Shown: positions 9,439 to 18,468 of the stretch, one piece after another | Position numbering within the stretch: position 1 is the first letter of the stretch | Layout of the letters: each line of letters opens with the position of its first letter | From: Asticcacaulis sp. AC460 | GTDB taxonomy: Bacteria > Pseudomonadota > Alphaproteobacteria > Caulobacterales > Caulobacteraceae | Assembly: GCF_000495795.1 (NCBI RefSeq) | Contig: NZ_AWGD01000016.1 | Coordinates: forward strand, 62,001-126,000 | Direction of reading: 5' to 3' | Length of the DNA: 64,000 bases | Program-made: the position numbers and the translations under genes | The notes under the pieces: generated by a model | Seen by the model: only the letters and a program-made list of their open reading frames with translations | Told to the model about the DNA's origin: nothing | Database searches by the model: none

Positions 9439-9495
9439 GGCCACCCCTCCATTGTGTTAACGGAAGATTAGCCTGAAACGGGAATTTGGCAAGGC

Positions 9496-11538
9496 TCAGA
9501 CGGTCACCTGGGTCCCCAGCTCGACCACGCGGCCCGGCGGGATGTGGAAGAACTCGGTCGGGTTGGCGGCGTTCTTCATCAGGAAGATGAACAGCTTGTC
9601 CTGCCACAGCGGCATGCCCGAATTGGCCGATGGCACGACATTGCGTTTGCCCAGGAAGAAGCTGGTCGCCATGATGTCGAACTTCAGGCCCAGCTTGCGG
9701 CACAGGCCCAGGGCGCGCGGCAGGTTAGGGCTTTCCATGAAGCCGTAGCTGAGCGTCACCTTCTTGAAGTCCTCATTGATGACTTCGATGGTGATGCGGT
9801 CGCCTTCGGGAACGCGCGGCGACTGGGCCGTCCTGACGGTCAGGATGATGTTCTTCTCATGCAGCACCTTGTTGTGCTTGAGATTGTGCATCAGGGCGAC
9901 CGGCGCGATATCGGCATCCGAGGTCAGGAAGATGGCGGTGCCGGCGACACGGTGCGGCGGGCGCTTTTTCAGCATCTCGACCAGGTCCATCAACAGGACG
10001 CTGTCGCGGCGGGCCTTTTCGGTCAGGGTGCGCGTGCCGGCGGCCCAGGTCAGCATGATCAGCACCAGGACGGCGCCGAAGGCCAGCGGCAGCCACGCGC
10101 CGTCGGGAATCTTCAGCAGGTTCGAGGCGATAAAGACCATGTCGATCAGGCCCAGCGGAACCAGCAGCAGGCAGGTCTGGCCCAGGTTCCACTTCCAGAT
10201 ATGGCGGCAGACGAACCAGGCCAGCAGGGTGTCGACGAACATGGCGCCGGTCACCGCGATGCCGTAGGCCGAGGCAAGGACCGACGAGCCCAGGGCGTCA
10301 GCGTCTTCTGCGAGTCTCGCCTGAGCGATCAGGCTGGCGCCCATCAACAAGATAAGAACACCGATCAGCAGGAAGGTGTTGACTGACGGGACATAGATCT
10401 GGCCGGCCTGGGTTTCGGAGGTGCGCCGAATCTCGATACGCGGCAGCAGACCAAGCTGAACGGCCTGCTGCGTCAGGGAGAAGGCGCCGGTGATCACCGC
10501 TTGCGAGGCGATGACGGTGGCGATGGTCGCCAGGACCAGGATCGGCCAGTAGGCCATTTCCGGCACCATGTTCCAGAACGGATTTTCGCCCGTCGTGTGA
10601 TCATTCAGGATCATGGCGCCCTGGCCGAGATAATTCAGCGCCAGGCAGGGGAAGACCAGGATCACCCACGACATCTGGATCGGCTTCTTGCCGAAATGGC
10701 CCATGTCGGCATACAGCGCCTCGGCGCCGGTGACGCACAGGAAAACACTGCCCAGGATGATGAAGCCGGCGAGTTGTTCTTCCATCAGGAAGCGGATACC
10801 GTACCAGGGGTTAATGGCGTAAAAGATGCGCAGATCATCAGCCAGATGGACTGCACCCAAACCGCCCAGGGCCAGGAACCATACTACGGTGATCGGACCG
10901 AAGAACTTGGCGACCTTACCCGTGCCCTTGGCCTGCACCATGAACAGGGCAACCAGGATGCCGGCGGCGATGGGCAGCAGGTAGGGGTCCAGACGGCCGG
11001 CCAGGCCCGGCGCATCCTTCAGGCCCTCGACGGCCGAAAGCACAGAGATGGCCGGGGTGATGATGCCGTCGCCGTAGAACAGGGCGGCGCCGCAGATACC
11101 CAGGAAATAGACCAGCGGCGAATAGCGGCCCAGGGCCTTCTGGGCCAGGGCCATCAGGGCCAGGGTGCCGCCTTCGCCCTTGTTGTCGGCGCGCATGAAG
11201 AAGGTGACGTACTTGATCGTCACGAACAGCGTCATGGTCCACAGCACCAGCGACACGACGCCCAGGACGGCGTGTTCCGGATTCACATCCCCGCGGGCAT
11301 GGTGCAGGGCTTCGCGCATGGCGTACAGCGGCGAGGTGCCGATATCGCCGAAGACGACGCCGATCGAGCCGACGGCCAGGGCGATAAAGCCTTCCTTGCC
11401 GTGGCCATGGCTGGCGACCGCTTCGGTTTCGCTGGTTGTATGGAGGGTGGCGGATGTCGCGCCACTGGTGTCCGCATTTGCGGACGTGGCTGAAGACGGC
11501 GAGGAGGCCGTGGATTCAGCAGGGGTGTCCCCAGTCAT
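9496..11538 (-). CDS. kup: Kup-type low-affinity potassium/proton symporter
   Basis: A 680-residue protein with about twelve membrane segments and a C-terminal cytosolic domain, the usual Kup layout. The first conserved segment reads GVVFGDIGTSPLYA (residues ~58-72), the family hallmark. FYGDGIITPAISVLSA and TGAEALYADMGHFG follow as expected. Kup proteins take up K+ with protons, often at acid pH. The N-terminal ~45 residues are a Ser/Thr/Ala-rich extension that may be poorly conserved, so a later start is possible. The 250 bp upstream separate it from the divergent Rrf2 regulator. Confidence 0.95.
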   Translation of the reverse strand: MTGDTPAESTASSPSSATSANADTSGATSATLHTTSETEAVASHGHGKEGFIALAVGSIGVVFGDIGTSPLYAMREALHHARGDVNPEHAVLGVVSLVLWTMTLFVTIKYVTFFMRADNKGEGGTLALMALAQKALGRYSPLVYFLGICGAALFYGDGIITPAISVLSAVEGLKDAPGLAGRLDPYLLPIAAGILVALFMVQAKGTGKVAKFFGPITVVWFLALGGLGAVHLADDLRIFYAINPWYGIRFLMEEQLAGFIILGSVFLCVTGAEALYADMGHFGKKPIQMSWVILVFPCLALNYLGQGAMILNDHTTGENPFWNMVPEMAYWPILVLATIATVIASQAVITGAFSLTQQAVQLGLLPRIEIRRTSETQAGQIYVPSVNTFLLIGVLILLMGASLIAQARLAEDADALGSSVLASAYGIAVTGAMFVDTLLAWFVCRHIWKWNLGQTCLLLVPLGLIDMVFIASNLLKIPDGAWLPLAFGAVLVLIMLTWAAGTRTLTEKARRDSVLLMDLVEMLKKRPPHRVAGTAIFLTSDADIAPVALMHNLKHNKVLHEKNIILTVRTAQSPRVPEGDRITIEVINEDFKKVTLSYGFMESPNLPRALGLCRKLGLKFDIMATSFFLGKRNVVPSANSGMPLWQDKLFIFLMKNAANPTEFFHIPPGRVVELGTQVTV

Positions 11539-11788
11539 TCATACTCTCCTGAGGGCAATAAACACACACGTCACAGGTGGCGGCCCTCGTTTGAACGTCG
11601 GGCTCTTACGCCTATTTATTGTCACATTCAATGGGATTCGGCGGGTCTATCTTGCACTGCACCGTAAGTTTGCGGCAAAGTGCATGACAACATGGTATTT
11701 TTATTTTCAGAGGCTCAGAAGGTAGTCCCAGAGGGCGAGTGGGCTGAGACTATGAACCGGGCGGATTTTCGCGTATCAAAGTGCTGAC

Positions 11789-12244
11789 ATGTCCGATAGC
11801 CAAAGATTTCCCGTAGCTGCCCACACCCTGGCCTACCTGGCCCACCGGAACGCCTTTTCGCGTGACGCCGCCGTGTCGTCGTCGGTGCTGGCCGCCTCGA
11901 TTCCGACCAATCCGGTGGTCATCCGCCGCATGACGACTCAGTTGGCCAAGGCCGGACTGGTCGCCACCTGCTCCGGCGTGGCCGGCGGCGCCTGGCTGCT
12001 GAAACGGCCGGAGGACATCCGCCTGGATGAGGTTTTGCGCGCGGTCAATGGGTGCGCTCACCTCGGCAGCGCGCCGATCGGCGCCGAAGGCTGTCCGGTC
12101 AGCCAGGCCATCCCCAAGGCGGTCAACAGCGCCATGCAACTGGCCAATCAGGCGGCCTGCGAAGCGTTGGCGACAGTGACCGTGGCCGATCTGCTGCGCC
12201 ATGTCGGCCAGACCGCGCCCCAGGGCGAAAAGATACCGGCCTGA
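11789..12244 (+). CDS. Rrf2-family transcriptional regulator
   Basis: A 151-residue winged-helix protein matching Rrf2 size. The N-terminus (FPVAAHTLAYLAHR) and the recognition region SIPTNPVVIRRMTTQLAKAGLV are typical of the family, followed by the wing with a GGAWLLKRPEDI turn. Three cysteines lie between residues ~55 and 108 but not in the CX5CX7C spacing of IscR, so an iron-sulfur cluster is doubtful; the pattern is closer to YwnA/NsrR-like paralogues sensing redox or NO. The short-chain dehydrogenase downstream or itself are the natural candidate targets. Confidence 0.85.
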   Translation: MSDSQRFPVAAHTLAYLAHRNAFSRDAAVSSSVLAASIPTNPVVIRRMTTQLAKAGLVATCSGVAGGAWLLKRPEDIRLDEVLRAVNGCAHLGSAPIGAEGCPVSQAIPKAVNSAMQLANQAACEALATVTVADLLRHVGQTAPQGEKIPA

Positions 12245-12318
12245 TCTGCTTGATTTGTTAGCAATTATCGTGTTTCCCTCCGGCTAATATCAGCCGTCAT
12301 GAAGAATGACGGGTGATA

Positions 12319-13134
12319 ATGGTCGCGAGGTTTCTTTTGGCACGCCGTCTGGTTCTGATCACGGGAGCGTCTTCGGGCATCGGCCTGGCGTTTGCGCGCA
12401 CCTATGCCGCTAACGGCTGGGACGTGGCAGTGACCGCGCGCCGGGCGGAACGGCTCGAAAAGCTGGTCGAAGAGATCCGTTTGCGTTTCGGTGTCGAGGC
12501 CTATGGGTTGCCCGCCGATTTGTCGGACCCGGCCGCCCCGGGCGTGCTGCAGGAAGGTATCCTGGCGCTGGGCCGGACCGTCGACGGCCTGGTCAATAAT
12601 GCCGGCTATGGCCAGCCGGGCGGCTTTGTCGGCAATCCGTGGGAAGCGCACCGCGCCTTCATGCAGGTGATGATGCTGGCGCCGATGGAACTGACCCATC
12701 GCTTTCTGCCGGGGATGATCGAGCAGAAGTTTGGCCGGGTGGTCAATGTCTCGTCCCTGGCCGGTTTCCTGCCGGCCTCGCCGGGCGATACCGTCTATGG
12801 GCCGGTCAAGACCTTCCTGACGCGGTTCTCGCAAAGCCTGCACCTGGAGGTGCGCGATCATGGGGTGCATGTCTCCGCCCTGTGCCCGGGCTGGACCTGG
12901 TCGGAATTCCACGACGTCATCGGCACGCGGTCGAAATTGTCGAAGTCGATTCCGGAATGGTGGTGGATGGGCGCCGATGAGGTTGCGCGCGAAGGCTATC
13001 AGGCTTGCGAGGCCAATCGCGCGGCCTGCGTGCCGGGGGCGCCGAACAAGACGGTGTCGGCTCTGCTGAAGGTTTTGCCTGACGACTGGGTGATGGAGGT
13101 GGTTTCGGGTCATCTCAGCAAGATTCACCGCTAA
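12319..13134 (+). CDS. Short-chain dehydrogenase/reductase
   Basis: A 271-residue Rossmann-fold oxidoreductase. The cofactor motif TGASSGIG (residues ~15-22), NNAG, the catalytic Ser in NVSSLAG and the YGPVK pair (Tyr and Lys of YxxxK) are all present, so the enzyme should be active. Arg residues after the second strand (TARRAERLE) favour NADP(H). Substrate is unknown. ATG 12319 is used; an in-frame GTG two codons earlier (12313) is also possible. A palindromic repeat begins right at its stop codon. Confidence 0.88.
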   Translation: MVARFLLARRLVLITGASSGIGLAFARTYAANGWDVAVTARRAERLEKLVEEIRLRFGVEAYGLPADLSDPAAPGVLQEGILALGRTVDGLVNNAGYGQPGGFVGNPWEAHRAFMQVMMLAPMELTHRFLPGMIEQKFGRVVNVSSLAGFLPASPGDTVYGPVKTFLTRFSQSLHLEVRDHGVHVSALCPGWTWSEFHDVIGTRSKLSKSIPEWWWMGADEVAREGYQACEANRAACVPGAPNKTVSALLKVLPDDWVMEVVSGHLSKIHR

Positions 13135-13253
13135 GAAATGGGTGATGCTGGCCTGCAAAGTGCCGTTTTCTGCGCTTCCGGTGCTCACGTACTTGAGTAC
13201 GCTCCGCTCCGGTTCTCGAAACCAGCCCTTTTCGGCTCAGCCTGACCCATTTC
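13135..13253. repeat. Interspersed palindromic repeat with GAAATGGGT/ACCCATTTC ends
   Basis: GAAATGGGT at 13135-13143 is inverted exactly at 13245-13253. Inside is the motif CGTACTTGAGTACG flanked by CCGG-type arms (about 13169-13212). The CTCACGTACTTGAGTACGC core recurs between genes in many Proteobacteria. It begins immediately after the dehydrogenase stop codon and may act as its terminator or as a transcript-end structure. Confidence 0.7.
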
Positions 13254-13351
13254 AACCGCGCCAAGGCGTTTTCAGCAAGTGCTCACAGCGCCCTCATGCC
13301 GCTCAGCGTTGAGCGTGCCAAGGTGAAGCCTCATTTTAAGGAGGCAAGACC

Positions 13352-13906
13352 ATGACCGAGATCAAAACGACGAAACGCGCAAACCGCTGGAGTTTCGCCA
13401 TGTGGGGCGGGGCGGGGGCATTGCTGCTGCTGCCCCTTATCGCCATGCAGTTCACCCGCGAAGTCCAATGGACCGTGTCCGACTTCGCCTTTATGGGGGC
13501 ACTGCTGGCCACGGCCTGCGGGATTTATGAACTGGCGGCGCGGTTGCAGGGCAACGGGTCTTATAAGGCCGGCGTTGCTGTGGCGGTGGTCGGCGCCTTC
13601 CTGTTGATCTGGGTCAATCTGGCGGTCGGTATTTTGGGGTCGGAAAACAATCCGGCCAACCTGATGTTCGGCGGCGTTCTGCTGGTGGCGATGGTTGGTT
13701 CGCTTCTTGTCTGGTTTCGCCCTGTCGGTATGGCGGTGGTCATGGGACTGACGGCGCTGGCCCAGACGGTGGTCGTGGTGATCGGCCTGGCCCAGGGCTA
13801 TTCCGATGTCTTGCTGACCGGGTTCTGGATCGTGCTGTGGTTGGTTGCGGCGGGGCTGTTCGCCCAGGCGGCGCGCCAACGGAAGGTCGTTCAGAGCCAG
13901 GCTTGA
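13352..13906 (+). CDS. Small multi-span membrane protein of unknown function
   Basis: A 184-residue protein with five to six hydrophobic segments and a basic N-terminus (MTEIKTTKRANRWSF). A purine-rich AAGGAGG lies 8 bp before the ATG, a strong ribosome-binding site. Its short loops and aromatic/Gly-rich helices resemble conserved hypothetical alphaproteobacterial membrane proteins, but no function is assigned. It is followed by the nested inverted-repeat element and then a convergent gene. Confidence 0.8.
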   Translation: MTEIKTTKRANRWSFAMWGGAGALLLLPLIAMQFTREVQWTVSDFAFMGALLATACGIYELAARLQGNGSYKAGVAVAVVGAFLLIWVNLAVGILGSENNPANLMFGGVLLVAMVGSLLVWFRPVGMAVVMGLTALAQTVVVVIGLAQGYSDVLLTGFWIVLWLVAAGLFAQAARQRKVVQSQA

Positions 13907-13940
13907 GACGGCTACGCGTGGGGAAGGGATCGTAAAGGGG

Positions 13941-14244
13941 TTGTCCACAGATAAGCCAGATAAGTCAGATGGACAGCGTTTGAGGTCGTGGACCGCGCTC
14001 AAACCCGAGGCGGATAATGACGCGCAAAGCGCGTCGGAAGATAGACCCACCGCGCAGTCCTTTGCCGACTTGCCACCGTTCTTCGCGTCTTCGCGTCTTC
14101 GCGTGAAATTTCTTACCAGCGTTGCCCGCCACTTCGCACGAGGAAGAATTGTTTCACGCGAAGACGCGAAGACGCGAAGAAAAGGAAGCCTGCAATGGCT
14201 CGGTAACGCTATCCATCTGGCTTATCTGGCTTATCTGTGGACAA
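13941..14244. repeat. Outer 40-bp inverted repeat of a nested palindromic element
   Basis: The left arm (13941-13980, starting TTGTCCACAGATAAGCCAGA) and right arm (14205-14244) are reverse complements at 38 of 40 positions, spaced by 224 bp. A second, perfect inverted repeat lies inside. The element fills the 372-bp gap between two convergent genes, and I see no open reading frame with coding character. The ends carry internal short direct repeats (ATAAGCCAG/ATAAGTCAG). The structure resembles a non-autonomous mobile element or a large bidirectional terminator. Confidence 0.85.
14079..14181. repeat. Inner 30-bp perfect inverted repeat built from CTTCGCGT units
   Basis: The left arm 14079-14108 has three tandem TCTTCGCG units followed by TGAAA. 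The right arm 14152-14181 is its exact reverse complement, leaving a 43-nt spacer. In RNA it would form an extremely stable hairpin. Similar CTTCGCGTCTTCGCGTGA runs occur between genes in several bacterial lineages; the source and mobility are unknown. Confidence 0.85.
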
Positions 14245-14278
14245 CCCTTTGCGGAGATTTCCGTCGAACGCAGGCGGG

Positions 14279-14992
14279 TCAGAACAACTTCTGAACCGGC
14301 AGCAGGAACAGGTTGGCCGTCAGCCGGCCTGTCGCCGGGTCTTCGCTCAGCGGCACACCGTCGATCAGGGCCGAATGCAGGGCGTTGCTGCGGTACAGGA
14401 CCAGCCGGTTGAAGGCTGCCGGCACCCAGTCGATCAACTCGAAATACGGCGTGTCCGCCGAGACGTGGCGGGTCAGGCCGCTACCGCCGGCTTCCAGTTC
14501 TTCGGAGACCGTAGCGACATAGTGGGTGCGTTGTTCCGGGGTCACCGCTTCGTAACCTGTGGCGCGATGACGGAAGAAACCCGTACCGCCGCCGGGCTCA
14601 CACAGGTAATGCACGCTGGCCAGGCGATTGTGCTCCGGCGTGTCCTGGTGCGGAATCTTCTGGACGGGCTCCAGGGCTTCCGGCCCCAGGGTGGCCAGGG
14701 CCAGGAAGCCGAACTGGGTCATGCGCAGTTTCTCGGGTATCTCGAACACCGTGGTCATCAGGTGGCGCAGGGCCGGGACCACGGTTGCGGCGTAGGTGTC
14801 TGGCAGGGGGGCATTCAGCCCGGGATAGCGGGTATGTTTCGGCCGTTCGAACACTGACGTCCGGGCCGCTTCGACCAGGACCTCGGGGTTGGTGAAGACG
14901 TCGTCGATGATCACCACCGGCTGCTGTTCGCGGCCGATGCGGCGGATTTCCAGGCGCGCGGCGGTGTTCAGGTTCAGGGTCATATCGGCCAT
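14279..14992 (-). CDS. DUF6445-family protein, probable Fe(II)/2-oxoglutarate-type oxygenase fold
   Basis: A 237-residue soluble protein. PHQDTPEHNRLASVHYL supplies an HxD pair and a distal His lies in SNALHSALIDGVP, the order of ligands in the 2-oxoglutarate/Fe(II) oxygenase jelly roll. This matches the DUF6445 family as I recall it; in Caulobacterales and Sphingomonads it is often found near TonB-dependent receptors and tryptophan halogenases. Here neither is adjacent; a decayed receptor-like leader lies 3.4 kb away. Substrate unknown. ATG 14983 is an alternative start. Confidence 0.72.
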   Translation of the reverse strand: MADMTLNLNTAARLEIRRIGREQQPVVIIDDVFTNPEVLVEAARTSVFERPKHTRYPGLNAPLPDTYAATVVPALRHLMTTVFEIPEKLRMTQFGFLALATLGPEALEPVQKIPHQDTPEHNRLASVHYLCEPGGGTGFFRHRATGYEAVTPEQRTHYVATVSEELEAGGSGLTRHVSADTPYFELIDWVPAAFNRLVLYRSNALHSALIDGVPLSEDPATGRLTANLFLLPVQKLF

Positions 14993-15020
14993 GACCCCGT
15001 CTTAACCCAAGGCCGGCCGC

Positions 15021-17912
15021 TTAGGAAGGCGACCGCACCGTGAAGGTCGCGACCGCCGGTTTCAGTCCATCCGATACAGCCTTCAAGGTCGCCTGACCCG
15101 GTTCGCCGGTCGATTGGACAATCACCTGGGCCCAGCCGTTGAAGACGCTTCGCTGCCAGGGCGCGGCCGGCGTGGTGATGCGCAGGGTGCCCCATTTGGT
15201 GGCGCCGACCGACCGGTCGTACATACCCTGGACCCCGCCCTGGGGTGTCGTGAAGACATAGGTCAGGCTGTTGCTGTCTTTCAGAGTTGCCGCATCGAGT
15301 TCGACCACCAGCGCACCGTCGATCGTTTTCGGCGTCACGGCCTGGCCGTTGACATAGACGGTCTGGCCGTCGGCCAGGGCGTCGATGAACAGCACGGCAA
15401 CGTCACCCGGCGCCATGTCAGGTCTGGCGAACTGGCCGCGCAGCACCAGGCCTTTGGTCGCCGGTGGCTGGGCCTCGGGCGGCAGCCACTGGGTCGGGTC
15501 GCGCCATGTCGACGTATCGGCGGTGGCGGAGACCGCTGGGCCACCGTCAAGGCTGTCCAGGGCCAGGGACCGCCATTCGGACAGGGCGTGGAAGGCATGG
15601 CGCTCGGCCGGCCGGTCGGCTTCGTGCGAGCCGGGATCGCCATTGCCGACACCGATGATGCGGATCGGGCCAGTGGTTTCGAAGCTCACACCGTTGCGGG
15701 CGATAGGAATGATGCGCCCGGCCTTGTCGGTGACATTGACCCAGACGACGGAGATATCCGTGCCGTCGGCCTTCAGGGCGGTGGTGTCGGGTGTCAGGGT
15801 GAGGGTGGCGGGTGCGCCGGTGGTGACGACCTCGTTCGAGGCGACCAGCTTGCCGTCCAGGTAGGATTTGGCGGTCAGCTTGCCCGGCTTGTACGGCACG
15901 CTCCATTGCAGGTGCGAGTCCTTGACCAGGGTCTGGCGGCCCAGCGACTTGCCGTCCTGGAACAGTTCGACGGCGTCGCCGTTGCTGTAGACCCGGACAT
16001 CGATCGCCACGCCTTCGCGCCCGGCCCAGTTCCAGTGCGGCAGGATATGGACCATGGGTTGCTGCGTCCACACGGATTTGAGGTAGTAAGCGGTGTCCTT
16101 GAGCACGCCGGTGGTGTCGGTCATGCCGAACTGCGACGAAACCGCCGGCCAGCCGAAGGGCGTGGTCTCGCCGCGATAGTCGAAACCGGTCCAGATCACC
16201 ATGCCCGACATCCACGGCCGGTCCTGGACCCGGCGCCAGCCTTCCTCGATGCTGAGGCTGTTGCCCGGCCGGCCCTGGCGGTCATAGGCATTGAGATGCG
16301 AGGCGGCGCGGTCGTCGACATAGATGCCGCGCGTGGTCAGGGTCGAACCTTCTTCGGACATCAGGGCCGGTTTTTCAGGATGGGCGCGATGGAAGCCATC
16401 GACATCGTGCTGGGCGCCGTAGTTGAAGCCGATGACATCCGCCGCCAGCGACACGCCCTGGCCTGAGCCGCTGGTCGCCACGGTGGTGCGACGGGTGGGG
16501 TCCAGCCGCCTGACGTCGTCCTGCATCTCGGTGGCCAGGTGCGTGCCCAGCGGGCTCCATTCCAGCGCCCATTCCTCATTGCCGACCGACCACAGGATGA
16601 CGCTGGGGTGGTTGCGGTCGCGGCGGATCATCCGTTCCATCTGGCCGCGGATCTCGGGCGTGGTGCCCATCATGCGGTGCTCGTCGATGACCAGCATGCC
16701 CTGGCGGTCGGCTTCGTCCAGCAGTTCCGGCGTCGGCGGATGGTGTGAGGCGCGGTAGGTGTTGACGCCGTAGGATTTGAGCTGTTTTACGCGCCAGGCC
16801 TGAAGGCCGTCGGGCAGGGCGACGCCGACCCCGGCATGGTCCTGGTGGTTGTTGGTGCCTTGCAGTTTCAGGTTCTTGCCGTTGAGGAAGAAGCCCTTGT
16901 CCGGATCGAAGACGACGGTGCGGATGCCAAAGGTCGTGTCATAGCTGTCGCGGACCACGCCGTTTTTTATGATCGTCGTCCGCAAACGATAGAGGTGCGG
17001 CGTTTCCAGCGACCACAGTTGCGCCTGGTCGACGGCGAGGGTTGAGGTGAAGTCGCCGTCAGTGACCGCCTTGACCGTCAGGTTGGCGGTTTCGCCTTCC
17101 GCAACTTTGCGGCCGTCGGGGGCAAAGACCTCCTGGCGGATCGCAAAGGTCTCGCCGGTCTTGCCGTCGTTCTGTACCGTGACATCGATGTCGAGCCTGG
17201 CCTTGGCGCCGTCGACCGTGGTGCGGACGAAGGTGCCCCACTGGGCGACGTGCAGAGGGTCTGTCCGGGTCAGCCAGACGTGGCGATAGATGCCGGCGCC
17301 TTCGTAAAACCAGCCCTCTTCGGTGGTGGCGTCGGCGCGGACGGCGATGACATTGCGGCCGCCATAGTTGAGATAGTCGGTGATGTCGTAGCGGAAGCCA
17401 GAATAGCCGCTGGGTTCGGTGCCGATATAGTGGCCGTTCACCCAGACGACGCTGTCGCGATAGACGCCGTCAAATTCCAGGGCGATGCGCCGGCCTTTGT
17501 CGGCGGCCGGGATGTCGATGACCTTGCGGTACCAGCCGACGCTGTTTTCGGGGAAGGGATGGCCAATGGCCTTGGAGCCGTGATTGGTGTTGCCGCGGCC
17601 GTCGAAGGGCAGTTCGACCGCCCAGTCGTGCGGCAGATCGACCTGGCGCCAGGCGGTGTCGCTGAAATCGGGGTTGGCCGGGCCGTCGCCAAAGCCGGCC
17701 TTGGCAAAGAAGAAGGGGCGCAGGCCGTGGCGGAAGTCCTTTTCGGCGTCATCGGCGTGGCCGTAGGCAAAACGCCAGTCCTTGTCGATATTGACCCGTT
17801 CGCGTGTTGCGGTGGGGGAGGTCTGGACCGTTTCGGCGGCGATGGCCTGTGGGGCCGTCAGGTTGGCAGCCAGGATCAGGGCGGCGGCTGCCGCCATTAG
17901 CAAAGGTTTCAC
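15021..17912 (-). CDS. Secreted glycoside hydrolase family 2, beta-galactosidase GalA type
   Basis: A 963-residue enzyme read from GTG 17912, which has AGGAG 7 bp upstream and leads into a signal peptide (VKPLLMAAAAALILAANL, Ala-rich cleavage region). Domains in order: the GH2 sugar-binding sandwich (~50-220), the immunoglobulin-like domain, the TIM barrel (~330-620), and two C-terminal beta domains. GTNNHQDHAG opens the barrel, the acid/base is Glu446 in VGNEEW and the probable nucleophile is Glu520 in MSEEGS. It should cleave terminal beta-galactosides outside the cytoplasm. Beta-glucuronidase or mannosidase activity cannot be excluded. The LacI gene upstream is a plausible regulator. Confidence 0.9.
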   Translation of the reverse strand: MKPLLMAAAAALILAANLTAPQAIAAETVQTSPTATRERVNIDKDWRFAYGHADDAEKDFRHGLRPFFFAKAGFGDGPANPDFSDTAWRQVDLPHDWAVELPFDGRGNTNHGSKAIGHPFPENSVGWYRKVIDIPAADKGRRIALEFDGVYRDSVVWVNGHYIGTEPSGYSGFRYDITDYLNYGGRNVIAVRADATTEEGWFYEGAGIYRHVWLTRTDPLHVAQWGTFVRTTVDGAKARLDIDVTVQNDGKTGETFAIRQEVFAPDGRKVAEGETANLTVKAVTDGDFTSTLAVDQAQLWSLETPHLYRLRTTIIKNGVVRDSYDTTFGIRTVVFDPDKGFFLNGKNLKLQGTNNHQDHAGVGVALPDGLQAWRVKQLKSYGVNTYRASHHPPTPELLDEADRQGMLVIDEHRMMGTTPEIRGQMERMIRRDRNHPSVILWSVGNEEWALEWSPLGTHLATEMQDDVRRLDPTRRTTVATSGSGQGVSLAADVIGFNYGAQHDVDGFHRAHPEKPALMSEEGSTLTTRGIYVDDRAASHLNAYDRQGRPGNSLSIEEGWRRVQDRPWMSGMVIWTGFDYRGETTPFGWPAVSSQFGMTDTTGVLKDTAYYLKSVWTQQPMVHILPHWNWAGREGVAIDVRVYSNGDAVELFQDGKSLGRQTLVKDSHLQWSVPYKPGKLTAKSYLDGKLVASNEVVTTGAPATLTLTPDTTALKADGTDISVVWVNVTDKAGRIIPIARNGVSFETTGPIRIIGVGNGDPGSHEADRPAERHAFHALSEWRSLALDSLDGGPAVSATADTSTWRDPTQWLPPEAQPPATKGLVLRGQFARPDMAPGDVAVLFIDALADGQTVYVNGQAVTPKTIDGALVVELDAATLKDSNSLTYVFTTPQGGVQGMYDRSVGATKWGTLRITTPAAPWQRSVFNGWAQVIVQSTGEPGQATLKAVSDGLKPAVATFTVRSPS

Positions 17913-18319
17913 GCCGTATCTCCTCTTTTTGCCGATTTTGTATGATAATTTGAAGCGGTGGGCAAGGCGGTTTGGCGGCACTTATTTAAGACGGCTGCGG
18001 TGGGGTGAGGCGATCCTGGGCGTTGGCCAAACTAGACCCGTCGCGGCGTCTATGACGCGCACGCAGTTTTCAAATCTGACCATTTTGTCCTGATGCAAGA
18101 CTCGCGAGACAGTCTAGACTGACATGGTCGCGACATCCGCGTCGTCGAAAATGATCGCCGCAGCACCCGGGATTCCCACCATTCGGAATTTTTGCGGCAC
18201 AAAAAGCCCTGTTACCGGAAAACACCGGGTCGTTGCGATTTTTGATAGGGATCAAGGCGCCAACGACAAAATTCTTGACATTTTTTGACCGCCTTGCCAA
18301 AGGTTGTTCTGTCAGAAAA

Positions 18320-18333
18320 TGACAACCTTGTCA
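18320..18333. promoter_or_regulatory. Perfect palindrome TGACAACCTTGTCA, possible operator
   Basis: A 14-bp palindrome with a CC centre, overlapping a second dyad (AGGTTGT at 18301, ACAACCT at 18322). It lies about 90 bp before the receptor-like leader at 18414 and 410 bp before the beta-galactosidase start on the other strand. It could bind the nearby LacI protein, although it lacks the central CG common in LacI-family operators. Confidence 0.35.
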
Positions 18334-18413
18334 TACTGTGAGGGCAGGTCAGGGTGGTGGCCTTTCGGGTCACGTAAGACAAAGAAACTCAAGATTCAGG
18401 GACGACCATACGT

Positions 18414-18468
18414 ATGACTTCAAGATTTTCAGGAAAGGGCTGCTGACGGGCGCTTAACCCTTAGTACA
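18414..18468 (+). pseudogene. Truncated TonB-receptor-like leader
   Basis: ATG 18414 follows a leader (AAGATTCAGGGACGACC) like those before TonB-dependent receptor genes in Caulobacteraceae. It opens MTSRFSGKG, then stops; shifting the frame by one base gives GLLTGA before another stop, which together resemble a receptor signal peptide. No receptor body follows. A deletion plus frameshift of a former receptor gene would explain this. The match is short and could be chance. Confidence 0.3.

Noticed and set aside
12265-13188. Antisense frame of 307 codons opposite the short-chain dehydrogenase
   Set aside because: The plus-strand frame has every dehydrogenase motif; the antisense product is a compositional shadow rich in His, Arg and Gln.
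14079-14108. Short tandem CTTCGCGT units considered as a CRISPR-like array
   Set aside because: Units are contiguous with no unique spacers and form an exact inverted repeat with 14152-14181.
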